Assembly: GCA_030704615.1 (NCBI GenBank)
Contig: CM060732.1
Coordinates: 10,106,001 to 10,170,000 of the forward strand
Direction: 5' to 3'
Length of the DNA stretch: 64,000 nucleotides
Source of the DNA: Takakia lepidozioides
Taxonomy: Eukaryota; Streptophyta; Takakiopsida; Takakiales; Takakiaceae
Part shown: positions 53,299 through 63,384 of the stretch, one piece after another
How positions within the stretch are numbered: the first letter of the stretch is position 1
Layout: the number at the start of each line of letters is the position of its first letter
Notes under the pieces: generated by a model
What the model saw: only the letters and a program-made list of their open reading frames with translations
What the model was told of the DNA's origin: nothing
Databases searched by the model: none
Translations under genes and position numbers: made by a program

Positions 53299-55260
53299 AT
53301 GGAAATTCGGCACCCAATATCCAACAGAGGAAGCCCGGATGAAGTCGCCTCGGGCGCAGAGGCCGGCGCATGTGCGACAGAGAACATCCCCTGGATGGAG
53401 ATTCGGCGCCGAATTTCCATCCGGGCCCCCCAAAGGGAGTCGTGTCGGGGGGTCAGGCCGAAAACTGGACGGCATAAAAACATCCCCAGATGGAAAAACG
53501 GCGCCGAATTTCCATCCGGGGCGGTTCGGATGCAGTCGGGGAGGGGGGAGTGGCCGGCACTTGGCCGTCACATTTCAACCCCCGGACGGAAATTCGGCAC
53601 CGAATATCGAACAGGGGACGCCCGGATGAAGTCGCCTCGGGCGTAGAGGTCGGCACGTGTTCGACAGAGAGCATCCCCTGGATGGAGATTCGGCGCCGAA
53701 TTTCCATCCGGGCCCCCCCAAAGGAAGTCTTGTCGGGGGGTCAGACCGAAAACTGGCCGACATAAAAACCTCCCCAGATGGGAAAACGGCGCCGAATTTC
53801 AATCCGGGGCCGTTCCAATGCAGTCGGGGAGGGGGGAGAGGTCGGCACCTGGCCGTCATATTTCAACCCCCGGACGGAAATTCGGCACCGAATATCCAAC
53901 AGAGCGGCGGAGAGGCGGCACCTCTCCGACAGAGACCATCCCCCGGATGGAAATTCGGCGCCGAATTTCCATCCAGCAGGTAAGTGGAATCCCGGATGGA
54001 TGGAAATTCGGCGCCGAATTTCCATCCGGCAGGTAAGTGGAATCCCGGATAGATCCAAATTCGGCGCCGAATTTCCATCCTGCAGGTAAGTGGAATCCCG
54101 GATGAATGGAAATTCGGCGCCGAATTTCCATCCAGCAGGTAAGTGGAATCCCAAATGGAACGAAATTCGGCGCCGAATTTCCATCCTGCAGGTAATTCGA
54201 ATCCCTGCTGGATGTGGCGCCGAATTTCCATCCAGCAGGTAAGTCGGATCGCTGGCGTATGGATATTCGGCGCCGAATTTCCATTCGCCATGTATTTCAT
54301 CGCTCAGAATTTCCTTCCTGCAGGTAATTCCCAGATGAGAATTACCTTCCTGCAGGTAATTCCTATCGATGCGGGTAGGAAGGTAATTCCTCGTTCAGAA
54401 TTACCTGCACGAAGGTAATTCTGAGCGAGGAATTACCTTCAGGAAGGTAATTCTCATCTGGGAATTACCTGCAGGAAGGAAATTCTGAGCGATGAAATAC
54501 ATGGCGAATGGAAATTCGGCGCCGAATATCCATACGCTAGCGATCCGACTTACCTGCTGGATGGAAATTCGGCGCCGAATTTCCATTTATCCGGGATTCG
54601 AATTACCTGCAGGATGGTAATTTGGCGCCGAATTTCCATTCACCCGGTATTCGAATTACATGCCGGATGGAAATTCGGCGCCGGATTTCCATCCGCGCAC
54701 TTCCGAATTACCTGCGTGAGGGAAATTCGGCGCCAGATTTCCATCCGCGCGCTTCCGAATTACCTGCGTGAGGGAAATTTGGCGCGCCGCCCGACCTGCG
54801 CGGATTGAAATTCGGCGCCGGATTTCCATCCGAGCGCTTTCGAATTACCTGCGTGAGGAAATTTGGCGCGCCGCCCGACCTCCGCTGATGGAAATTCGGC
54901 GCCGGATTTCCATCCGCACGCTTCCAAATTACCTGCGTGAGGGAAATTTGGCGCGCCGCCCGAGCTGCGCGGATGGAAATTCGGCGCCGGATTTCCATCC
55001 GCGAGCTTCGGAATTACCTGCGTGAGGGATATTTGGCGCGACGCCCTACCTGCGCGGATGGAAATCCGGCGCCGGGTTTCCATCCGCGCGCTTCTGAATT
55101 ACCTGCATGAGGGAAATTTCCAGCGCCGCCTACCTTGCTGGATGGAAATTCAGCGCTGAATTTTCATCCTGCTGCGCTCCGAATTACCTGCAGGATGGAA
55201 ATCCGGCGCCGGAATTCCATCGTGCAGCGCTCCGAATTACCTCTACGTTGGAAATTCCGG
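53299..55260. repeat. Central palindrome array of copy B (about 25 sites)
   Basis: Arms GGAAATTCGG meet at GGCGCC, less often at GGCACC. Three zones: 53299-53890 has sites 95-96 bp apart in a higher-order unit of about 288 bp; 53957-54274 has centres at 53959.5, 54012.5, 54065.5, 54118.5 and 54171.5, i.e. 53 bp; 54515-55260 has centres at 54520.5, 54573.5, 54626.5, 54679.5 and 54731.5 and then looser units containing GGCGCGCC. Between them a large inverted repeat is centred at 54396. The array lies between the divergent transposase and ParB-methyltransferase genes. Its frames are not genes. Confidence 0.93.
54200..54598. repeat. Large inverted repeat at the axis of the copy B array
   Basis: Left arm (54200-54395) and right arm (54397-54598) are nearly perfect reverse complements. 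For example GTATTTCATC at 54292-54301 pairs with GATGAAATAC at 54491-54500, so the axis is at 54396. It contains GGTAATTC / GAATTACC words and two palindromic sites on each side. It could extrude as a long hairpin, and it divides the array into a transposase side and a methyltransferase side. Confidence 0.9.
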
Positions 55261-55471
55261 GACTGTTTACGTCGATTTTCATCCGACATGGAGGGCTTCA
55301 TCCGACATTTAATTGCGCAGTTGGGCAATAAATGTCGACCGCCGTCGGTTATCATTCGGGCTGGCGACGCATGGCTTCCTGGACACGTACCCTAAATCTC
55401 ATGCTAATCTTGGCTTAACATGCTATTCGAGGCATGTACCCCAAAAAAGGAGATCTTTTTGGCTGGGACTT

Positions 55472-55647
55472 ATGCCGCCTGAAGGGCGTGGCTCTCCTGA
55501 GAGAGACCTCACATCCAGACCGCGGCGGAAGTTGAAAGCTCTGTACTACGGACGACGGCCAATCTCTCGCATGGCCAAACTGAAGCTCCAGCAGGAGATT
55601 CCAGTGTCTTGCTCACAACCTGCGCCAACTGAAGCCGAGTACTCTCA
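55472..55647 (+). CDS. N-terminal exon of the ParB-methyltransferase gene, copy B
   Basis: From ATG 55472: MPPEGRGSPERDLTSRPRRK, then LKALYYGRRP, KLKLQQEIP and an end at EYSQ. It is conserved with copy A (6180-6320). The exon ends CTCAG/GCAAGC, compatible with a GC-AG intron running to the acceptor at about 56248 (CATGCAG). Basic and short. Upstream is the palindrome array, so transcription is expected to start within or just after it. Confidence 0.6.
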
Positions 55648-55779
55648 GGCAAGCCACTTCTGCTTTCGGTTTGTTCGATTTATTTTTTGCTTTCCCTTTG
55701 TTACCTCGCTTTGTTTTTGCATCTTCATCCTGGCTTCGCTGTATGAGTGAACTTTAGATAGTTGAGTGAACCTTAGATT

Positions 55780-55819
55780 GTTTGCAATGCGTGTGCAAAT
55801 CTGGCAGCTCTGGAGAAGG
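55780..55819 (+). repeat. Captured PPR gene fragment inside copy B
   Basis: 'gtttgcaatgcgtgtgcaaa' and the following 20 bp (ending CTGGAGAAGG) match the PPR consensus of this window (for example 21510-21545 and 30095-30135) at about 37 of 40 positions. It sits in the intron between the first and second exons of the ParB-methyltransferase gene. Gene-fragment capture is typical of Pack-MULE activity. Confidence 0.8.
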
Positions 55820-56248
55820 CTGCTTGTGCATGTCATTCTCAGGCAATGGTTGCATTTGTTTTCATTGTTGTTGCATGGCTCTCCATACTTCCTAAACTTG
55901 TTATGTTTTCATTTTTGCTACACGATTGTTGCTATGGTGGTTGCGCTGCTCGTTGCGATGCTGCTTTTTGCACCGATGTTGGTTTTCACGATTTTTGTCA
56001 ATGACAGAGTGACGACGAGCCCGGCACGCTGGTGGTATCATCGACAGCTCCAACTCATCGCATGTTTGAATCGCCCAACTTGGGGCGAGAGGGCAAACTT
56101 AAGTCTTTTGTTGGTGGACGGGAGGACTTGCAACGACAGTACGACAGAGTAGGCATTGGGGAGGTTGGTGCAGGCGGCATGGCAGGTGAAGGGCGTGAGG
56201 ACATGAGGACAGCAGATCCGGCAATGGAGGTTGTTCATGCCCATGCAG

Positions 56249-57448
56249 TAGGGCCGCCCACGCAAAGAAAAAGAAGAAAGCTAAGCACATGCAATCCCCG
56301 GCGAGAGAGCAGTCACGGGCTGCGGAGGGGGGAGTGAGCAGTGCGCGCGAGGGTGTCAGTTCGCCTCAATCAAAGGTGGTCGTCCTGGAGGGCTCCCCTG
56401 CTGCTAGCCCTAGTAAGAAACAGAAAGCCCGTGAGAGGGCAAAAGAGAGGGCAAAAGAGCAGACGAGACAGAATGCTAGCCAGGAGGAAAGAGAACAGGC
56501 AGCTGAAGAGGCCAGGGGTGCCCAAATGACAGATGCCAATGTAAGCGAGGGACGCACAGAGACGGTGGATCCCTCCAAGACACCACAGAGAGGCAGTAAC
56601 ACACCGATTAGACCATCGCGGGCAAGAGCAGCCCCCGCAATTACCCATACGGTGGAGAGTGGAGGAGAGGAAAGAACACCTGAAAGAGCACGGATTGTGC
56701 AAGTTCCAGGTGAAGCCAGGGAGAGGGCAGTAGAGACGGGGAGAGTGCTGGAGGTGGTTTTGCAGGTGGCTGACCCTGTTGAGGAGGACGACAGGGAGCT
56801 TTCTGACCAAGATGACATCCTCCCGGACATCCCCAGGCCCCAAACCCGGAGCATACAGGCTGGATTTGGCGGTCCTGGTGGGTTGCCGGGAAACCCCTCT
56901 GCAGCAGACGTCATGTCTGAGGCGGATATGAAGTTGGCCGCTGCCAAGATGTTGGAGGCAACCCACAGCAACATTGGCAGGGTGCTGGGGGGGATGGTGT
57001 ACCCGGCCAAGCTTCGAATTCCCCTTTGCCGCTTGGTGTCATTGCAGGTGGTGAGACCTGCCCTCCCAGGCGATATCGACAAGCTGAAATTCTCTTTCCG
57101 GGATGGATATCGAATGGGGTCTGCCGCCTTTTATGTTTCCATTGAGAACGACCACGGAGCTTCCCGTGCCCACACTTCCGATGAGGTGGACAAATGGGGT
57201 CCCCATTGGCAAACGCGAAATGAGGAGTTCGAGAGATCGATTGCTAGTGATCCTCTTTTCCAGCACTTGTCCGGTAAGATGTTCTACGTGTGGGACGGCA
57301 ATCATCGCCTCCTGGCATGGATGGAGCACATTGCCCAAGCCCACCCCAATGACCTCGATTGGCATTTCGCCGTGGATTGTGTTGTGCTGAAGGTTGCGGG
57401 GCCCAAAGATTGCAGTCTTCTCAAAGCTGCAATGGCCGACATCAACTC
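56249..57448 (+). CDS. ParB-like domain exon, copy B
   Basis: Follows a CATGCAG acceptor. Residues 1-200 are Lys/Arg/Glu-rich (KKKKKAKHMQSPAR, ARERAKERAKEQTRQNASQE), including a likely nuclear localisation signal. Residues 205-400 form the conserved domain: LSDQDDILPDIPRPQTRSIQ, RIPLCRLVSLQVVR, GDIDKLKFSFRDGYRMG, MFYVWDGNHRLLAW and VDCVVLKV. The DGNHR box and the preceding I..L..I / DKLK..F..G elements fit the ParB/sulfiredoxin-like fold. The exon ends at AACTC/GTAAGC, the same position as the intact donor in copy A. The next exon expected here (VTEN...) is missing: an internal deletion joins this intron to the methyltransferase part about 40 bp later. Confidence 0.85.
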
Positions 57449-57489
57449 GTAAGCTACAACCCCTCTCGCTTTGGGTTCCCAAGTCAGTT

Positions 57490-58732
57490 CGGAGTGGGAC
57501 TGGCTCTGCCAAGAAGTTGGCATTTGAGGGCGAGCCTACACGCCGGTATTCGGCGGTGACGTTTACGCACAGGCCAAAGCTAGAACCTCCAACCATCATC
57601 CAATGCGTCAATGAGAGCTTCCTTGACGCTCTCGCTGCCAGGGCGAAGAAGGTGGCACACAACAAGTCTCTGGCGGAGCAGAAGGGGAAAGCCAAGAAGA
57701 GGGCTGGCGGTACAGAGCCTAAAGACACCCCTGGTTTTGAAGCCATAATGGAATTCTTCATGGCTGTGAGCACGAATTGCAAGAGCACTCGGGGGGGGGT
57801 TGAGGTGGAGAGAGCTTGCGACATGATTCTCCTCGACATTCCAGATGGGGAGCTGCTGGAGGGCTTGGATGGTGTGCCCACCTGGAACAGGTTTACTGAG
57901 GACTACTGGAAAGAGGGGTTTGGGCTGGCGGGGATGCTTCTGGATGACGGTGGATGTGTGGTTGTCATTGCCACGAGAGGGAAGACCACAGAGAATGCGG
58001 TGGCAAGGTGGACACCGAAAAGTGTCACCCCGGTCCTCCTCAGAAAATGGTTCTGCATCAGTACGCAGGGGTTGCGAACAGAGGGCCAAAGTGTAAGTTA
58101 TCAATCTTTTGCATTCACTTCATATTGTGGTGTATGTTAAGTAGACCCTGGAGTTGATCCCTTCTTTGTTGGATGTGCAGACATTGGTGTTTGAGGCATA
58201 TTGCTTTGTGAAGAGAGGGTCTACGTTCAAATTCCGCAACGACGGTCGTCTTGTTGATGCCGCTATGGACCCTGTAACCTACGATGTCCTCTACAACTAT
58301 GTGCCCCACTCCAGTATGCCGAAGGACACAAAGACAGGCAAACCGTGGCGGTACAGCCGGACCCGGAGCCCTGCTTTCATCCAAACCCTCATGGAGACGT
58401 GCTCGGATGTCCAAGGGCGGATTCTGGACCTCACATGCGGCACGGGTAAGCCTTCACGTGCTCAGTTTGTCCCCTGGCCCGACTGCAATTGCATGCCGCA
58501 AGCTATTAACCACCCGCTTTGTTCCTCAGGTGCTTCAATGTGGGCAGGGATGTTGTCCGACAGGCATGTGTTCGCCTTCGAGCCAGATACTGCCCTCCAC
58601 AACTCGGAACTTGCAGCGGCTGAACGTCTGCCGAAAGAGGAAGAGGCATCCTCGGAGGATGAGGAAAAATCCGAGAAGGAGCAGGGGGAGGAAGTTGGGA
58701 TCGAGGCCGAGGAGCCCCCGGTTTACGAGTGA
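57490..58732 (+). CDS. Amino-type DNA methyltransferase fold, copy B
   Basis: Three exons (57490-58092, 58181-58445, 58530-58732) with GT-AG introns. Order of motifs: IIQCVNESFLDALA; CDMILLDIPDG (motif IV position); WNRFTEDYWKEGFGLAGMLL and GGCVVVIATRG; after the first intron TLVFEAYCFVKRG; then SRTRSPAFIQTLMETCSDV, RILDLTCGTGASMWAGML and HVFAFEPD (SAM-binding motif I). This is the permuted order of the N6-adenine/N4-cytosine family PF01555. Motif IV is DIPD, not (D/N/S)PP(Y/F/W), so amino-group methylation is uncertain. The C-terminus is acidic. In prokaryotes the same fold is often paired with a ParB-like domain. The 5' part is lost by deletion, so it is no longer fused in frame here. Confidence 0.8.
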
Positions 58733-58858
58733 TGGGTGGCATTGTAAGTTGCCTCCAGATTTCGTGAGGCACCTCCCTCCGCTCTCTTATTTCATTGAAA
58801 ACCCTTTCTGGTTGTGCTGGTATTGACATTCTTCAAGTGGATTTGTTCTTACTGTAGG

Positions 58859-59317
58859 ATGTCAAGTACTGCCGGAGGGACGTCTACACCGGAGTTCATG
58901 GGCAGGAGGAACGTGCATTTTTTTGCCAGGGGGGATTTCATGCCTAGTCCAGAAAGGGAGTACATCCTTCCTACTTATGCTGCCCGGCTTGCTTCGGTGT
59001 CCATTAGGAGGTGTTCCGAACGTAGTCGTGTACAGCAGATTTTAGACGAGGCAAGCCTCAAGAAAATGAAGATGAGGGAGGAGGCAGCAGCTATTAGAGC
59101 CCATCGGGCTCGTAGATTTGTCTTGGATTCTGCTGAGGAAAGTGGGGGAGAAGACGCAGAAGATTCCCAGGAGGTGAGGTGGACAGTCCCCTAAGGAGAG
59201 GACGGGATTTTTGAGAGGCATAGTGGAACTGATGCATCACAGAGCTCGGAGGATGAGGGGGATGAGGGGGATGAGGAAGAAGGTGGGGCAAGTTCCTCTG
59301 ATGGTGTAGGAGAGTAG
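58859..59317 (+). pseudogene. Small acidic frame at the 3' end of copy B, one internal stop
   Basis: ATG 58859 follows a TAG acceptor (intron about 58745-58858). Encodes MSSTAGGTSTPEFMGRRNVH, a charged helix-like QQILDEASLKKMKMREEAAA, AHRARRFVLDSAEESGG, then a TAA at 59192-59194. The same frame then continues with an acidic tail (SSEDEGDEGDEEEGG) to TAG at 59317, so the ancestral protein had about 152 residues. I recognise no domain. It may be a second product of the module or a 3' exon of the methyltransferase gene. Confidence 0.5.
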
Positions 59318-59380
59318 TGCCCATTCCGGCTATGACAGTTAGAACACACTTGTATAGACGTGGCTTGCCACAAAATTTGC

Positions 59381-59388
59381 AATAAAAT
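59381..59388 (+). terminator. Polyadenylation-type signal
   Basis: AATAAAAT lies 64 bp after the small acidic frame and about 150 bp before the right terminus, a suitable place to end the plus-strand transcript. Confidence 0.5.
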
Positions 59389-59481
59389 GTTGCATTTCAA
59401 GTCCACTGGTGCCACATTCCAACTTCACATGACCCTATTTCCGTGCCTCCTAACCCTATTTCCGTGGACTCACAATGGTCT

Positions 59482-59538
59482 GCTCATGCTTTTTTTTTTT
59501 CCGCTCATGCTCATGCCGCTCATGAAATAGCAGCCCCC
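59482..59538. repeat. Right terminal inverted repeat of copy B
   Basis: Ends GCTCATGAAATAGC followed by agccccc, the reverse of the left terminus with 18 of 21 matches. Inside it are CCGCTCATGCTCATG subrepeats broken by a 10-T run. Confidence 0.9.
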
Positions 59539-59547
59539 TTTAATTTG
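59539..59547. repeat. Target-site duplication of copy B, right
   Basis: TTTAATTTG, identical to 48756-48764; read on the minus strand it encodes part of the lysine/leucine stretch of the gypsy integrase. Confidence 0.9.
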
Positions 59548-61013
59548 CCTTCATCAAACTGTTCCTTCCTCTTCATTTGAATTCTGGTCATGTTATCAGC
59601 TGCATCAGCACGTACTTCTTCCACATGGTATAATTCATGTTTCCTGACCTTAATTGAATCTTCCAATTCCATTCTCTTTTCCCATTCCGTTCTCATGGTA
59701 GGTAACAAGAATTCCACTGGAAGTAAAGCTTCCATACCATAAACTAATTGGAATGGTGTATACTTAGTGGTGACTTTATATGAAGTCCTGTATGACCACA
59801 AAGCTGTTAGCAGCTTTGTATCCCAATCCGTTCTGTTTGCATTGACTATCCTAGCCAAGATAGTACATAGTATTTTGTTGGTAGCCTCCGTCTGCCCATT
59901 ACCCTGTGGGTAATACGTTGTACTCTTCCTATGCACAATCATGAACTCTTTAGTCAATAGTTCAATGGTCTCATTAATGAAGTGACTTCCCTGGTCACTG
60001 ATAAATTCCAAGGGACAGCCAAATTGTATAAGTATGTTCTCATACAGGAACCTTGCTGTGGACTTGGCTGTGTTGTCCCTCAGAGCTTAAGCTTCCACCC
60101 ACTTCGTAGTATAATCAGTGGCTGTGAATATATACTTGTTCTGTGTATTCTTGGCTGGTGGGTTAATTGGTCCAACAAAGTTTAGTACCCATTTCTGAAA
60201 TGGTTCAGTAGGCATTGTAGGATGCAAAGCCATCTTCCCAGATCTCTACAAAGGTCCTAGCCTCTGACATTCATCACAACTCTGACAATACTTGTGTACA
60301 TCTTTGAACAAAGTAGGCCACCAGTAACCTGCACGTAGTATCTTCCTACTGGTAGTCTCTTCTCCAAAATGTCCTCCAGCCACTCCTTTATGAACTTCCT
60401 CCAAAACTTTATTTACTTCATGGTGGTACAAGCATCGTTTAAGTACTCCATCTGGTCCTAGCTTATACATTCTGCCCCCTACCATAGTATAAGGTAAAGC
60501 CTTGATAGCGATTCTCTTCCTCTGCTCCTTACCATAACTAGGTGGGCACTGACCATGAGTAAGGTAGTATCTGATTGGCCACTGCCAATCTAACCATTCA
60601 TCTGCACTTCCTTGCACCTCCATTACAAATAAACTCGCATCAGGTAATTGATCGTCTACACCTGTGGCGGCCTCTCCTGTTGTTAGTCGTGACAAGTGAT
60701 CTGCCACAAGATGCAAATGGCTAGGCTTGTAAACAACTTCGAACTCAAACTCGTGCAAGATTATTAACCACCTCGCTATCCTTCCACTTATCAAAGGTTT
60801 GTTCACCAGATATATCAGAGCCTGGTGATCCACATAAAACATAAACTTTCTTCCCAATAGGTAATGCTTGAATTTCTTGACTGCATAAATCATTGCCAGT
60901 GCTTCTCTTTCAGTTGTGCTATAGTTCCTTTCAGCACTGTTCATCAACCTGCTAGCATAGTACACAGGTGAATCTATATTTCCTGTAACATTTTGGGCTA
61001 ACACCGCTCTCAA
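59539..61013 (-). pseudogene. RNase H and integrase of gypsy 2
   Basis: 60246-61013 encodes AVLAQNVTGNIDSPVYYASR, the RNase H end FYVDHQALIYLV, and the integrase zinc finger (YHHEVNKVL...CQSCDEC). 60090-60240 holds the first catalytic Asp region in a shifted frame. 59520-60011 encodes MEFISDQGSHFINETIEL (second Asp) and the Glu in YYPQGNGQTEATNK, followed by the C-terminal part that stops at the transposon insertion. Element 1 lacks everything after the first Asp, so this is the only full integrase core in the window. Frameshifts at about 60075 and 60246 disable it. Confidence 0.85.
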
Positions 61014-61029
61014 CGCTTCTCTTGAGGCA

Positions 61030-61953
61030 TCATAGTGAACATGAAATACTACTGTGAGGGTTAATCAGCACAGGTGTAGTTGTTACTGACAATGTAAGTT
61101 CCTCAAAAGCCTGTTGACATTCAGCTGTCCATGCAAACACTGCATCTTTCTTCATAAGCTTGCTCAATGGTGCTGCTATCTGTGCATACCTTTTGACAAA
61201 TCTTCTGTAATAACTGGTTTGTCCAAGGAATCTCCTTAGATTCTTAACATTTATTGGTGGTGGTGAGGCTTTAATGGCCTCTGTCTTCCTGGGATCCACA
61301 AGAAGTCCCCTCTTACACACAATGTGTCCCAGGAGCACCCTTGAGTTCACACAAAAAGTACACTTCTCTGGATTCAGGCCCAGACCTCTCATCCTGCATC
61401 TGGCCAGACATAACTCCAATTTATGCAAGTGCTCATTCTTAGAGCTGTACACACTGAAATCATCCAAGAACACCTGCATGAAATCATCCAGATACTCATG
61501 AAAAGATTCACTTGTCACTCTCTGAAAGGTTGCTGGTGCATTACAAAGTCCAAAGGGCATGACTTTGTATGCATAAGCACCCCAGTCTGTGATGAAAGCC
61601 GTCTTTCCCTGGTCTTCTTCTGCCACTTACACTTGATTATAACCACTGAAGCCATCCATGAATGAGTACATCTCATGGCCTGCCACAGTGTCGAATACCG
61701 CTTCTGTGAATGGCAAAGGGAAAGGATCTTTCTTCGTGCAAGCATTCAACTTCTTATAGTTCACACAAACTCTCAGTTTACCATTCTTCTTGGGAACTAT
61801 CATAATGGGTGACAACCAAGTTGTATACTCTATCGGGTATATAAACTTAGCCTCAGCCAACTTCTTGATCTCTTCTCCAACCTTCTGTGCATAGTTGGGA
61901 TTCATTCTGTACCTTGCTTGTTTGATTGCTACTGACCCTGGTTCCAAATTCAA
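61030..61953 (-). pseudogene. Reverse transcriptase of gypsy 2
   Basis: Encodes AIKQARYRMNPNYAQKV, LRVCVNYKKLNA, VMPFGLCNAPATFQR and the catalytic FLDDFSVY, uninterrupted where element 1 has its 1-bp insertion. A TAA near 61626 (CAA in element 1) and a 5-bp deletion near 61050 break the frame. Confidence 0.88.
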
Positions 61954-61960
61954 TCTTATG

Positions 61961-63384
61961 CTAACAGATCTCAGGTGGTATCCCTTTTAGATCCTCGTAG
62001 CTCCAAGCAAATACATCTCTGTATTTGATGAACAAACTCTTAGCTTCCTCAAAGAATTCTGGCTCCAAATCAGCCCCTACCTTCACCATCCTCGGTTCCT
62101 CTTCAGTTCCTACATTCACTTCTCTCACCTGCTCATCAGCTGTGATTGTCCAACCAATCACCACTTCATCCTGTAAACTCACAGTGGCTGGTTCCTCTAG
62201 GATTTCGATTTCTCCTTCTCTTTCTTCATAAAAATGTGGTGGATAACTGCTTATTTCACCTTCAAATGGTGTTGCTGTCACTACACCACAACAGATACCT
62301 TTTAAACAACTTAGGCCTTCCAGCTGCATCTCTGCAACCTGCTCCCACTCTGGGTGTGCAGCGAACAGGGTAGCTTCCCACTCCTCATCAAGTCCTCCCC
62401 TCCAGTCATACTCCCTGACCCCTCGAGGTCTTCTCGTAGCAGGTAATCTACTAGATTTCTTAGTGGTAATTTGTATCTTGTGCATCCCATTATGCACAGT
62501 TAGTAACTGGGAATTCCAGTCATGGAATACCTTGGCCTGTTTCAGCCACGGACGTCCCAACAATAAGGAGTAAGCTTCCATGACTTCATCCATTTTCAAC
62601 ACAGTTACTGTGATCATAAAGATCATCTTTTGAATCTGTATCTTAACTCCTCTTATCAATCCCAATGGCTGTACACTTCTTTGATCTGCCATTGTTACTG
62701 TAAATGGGGCTGGTTTCATGTTACTTAGACCAAGCTTCTGCCTTAATTGGTCTGTCATGATATTCACTCCAGAGCCTCCATCTATCAGTACATCAGTTAG
62801 TTCTGTGCTTCCAATTCTCAATTGGATTACTGGCATAGAATCATCAAAGTCCATGACTGTTTCTCGCCCTTCCGGCTTCACATTATAACTGGTCACCTTG
62901 CTGTTCAGGTTTGTGTTTCCTGTCTCCTGGGCAATTCGATTGATTGCTTGATACAGCCTGTGTCTACAATAAGGTGCCACAACCAATAGCTGTCCAATGG
63001 TAATCTCCGCTTTGGTCTGGCATATTACTTCAGCCAAAGTCCCTTCATTACTCTGCATGTCTGCAGCTTCTTTCTTCCTTTCCTCTTCACTCACTTCTTC
63101 TTCTCCATCAAAATCTGAGGAATCTGCCATAGGAATATCAGTACTCTTCTGCATTTCCCTTATGGTATCTGCCACTTCTTTGTGCAGTTCTTTCTCATCT
63201 CTCCAAGCCTCATCATCCTCAGGCACATCACTGCCATCTTCATTATCATCATCTTCCTCAACTACTGGAGGTATTAGTTTGGCTTTGCTTCTTGTTACTA
63301 TCATTGTACTTACTTCTGGTACAACACATAGCCTAACCATATGAGCTGCCACCACTGGCCCCTCATTCACAGGAGCTCTCATCT
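61961..63384 (-). CDS. Protease and linker region of gypsy 2 polyprotein
   Basis: Open across the gag-protease/pol junction where element 1 has a stop (RPRGVREYDWRGG). The aspartic protease motif is VLIDGGSGVNIMT, and the linker contains LLLGRPWLKQAKVF (the usual LG..WL box) followed by HNGMHKIQI. It ends at GIPPEIC, where a frameshift separates it from the reverse transcriptase. The zinc knuckles that should precede HEMRAPVNEGP are deleted. Confidence 0.85.

Larger units (their letters stand above)
48765..59538. mobile_element. Mutator-like transposon with ParB-methyltransferase module, copy B (complete ends)
   Basis: 10,774 bp bounded by terminal inverted repeats and a perfect 9-bp duplication. 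Order: left terminus, 74-bp subterminal repeats, SWIM/transposase gene on the minus strand, palindrome array, ParB-methyltransferase gene on the plus strand, small acidic frame, AATAAA signal, right terminus. The insertion site is inside the integrase of gypsy 2, so copy B is younger than that retrotransposon. Lesions (deletion and stop before the SWIM finger, loss of the middle exons of the ParB-methyltransferase gene, a stop in the small frame) make it non-autonomous now. Confidence 0.92.

Noticed and set aside
53147-53371. Open frames across the copy B array (for example those with repeated NSAPNFHP peptides)
   Set aside because: Same reason as in copy A: array translations on both strands without conserved starts.
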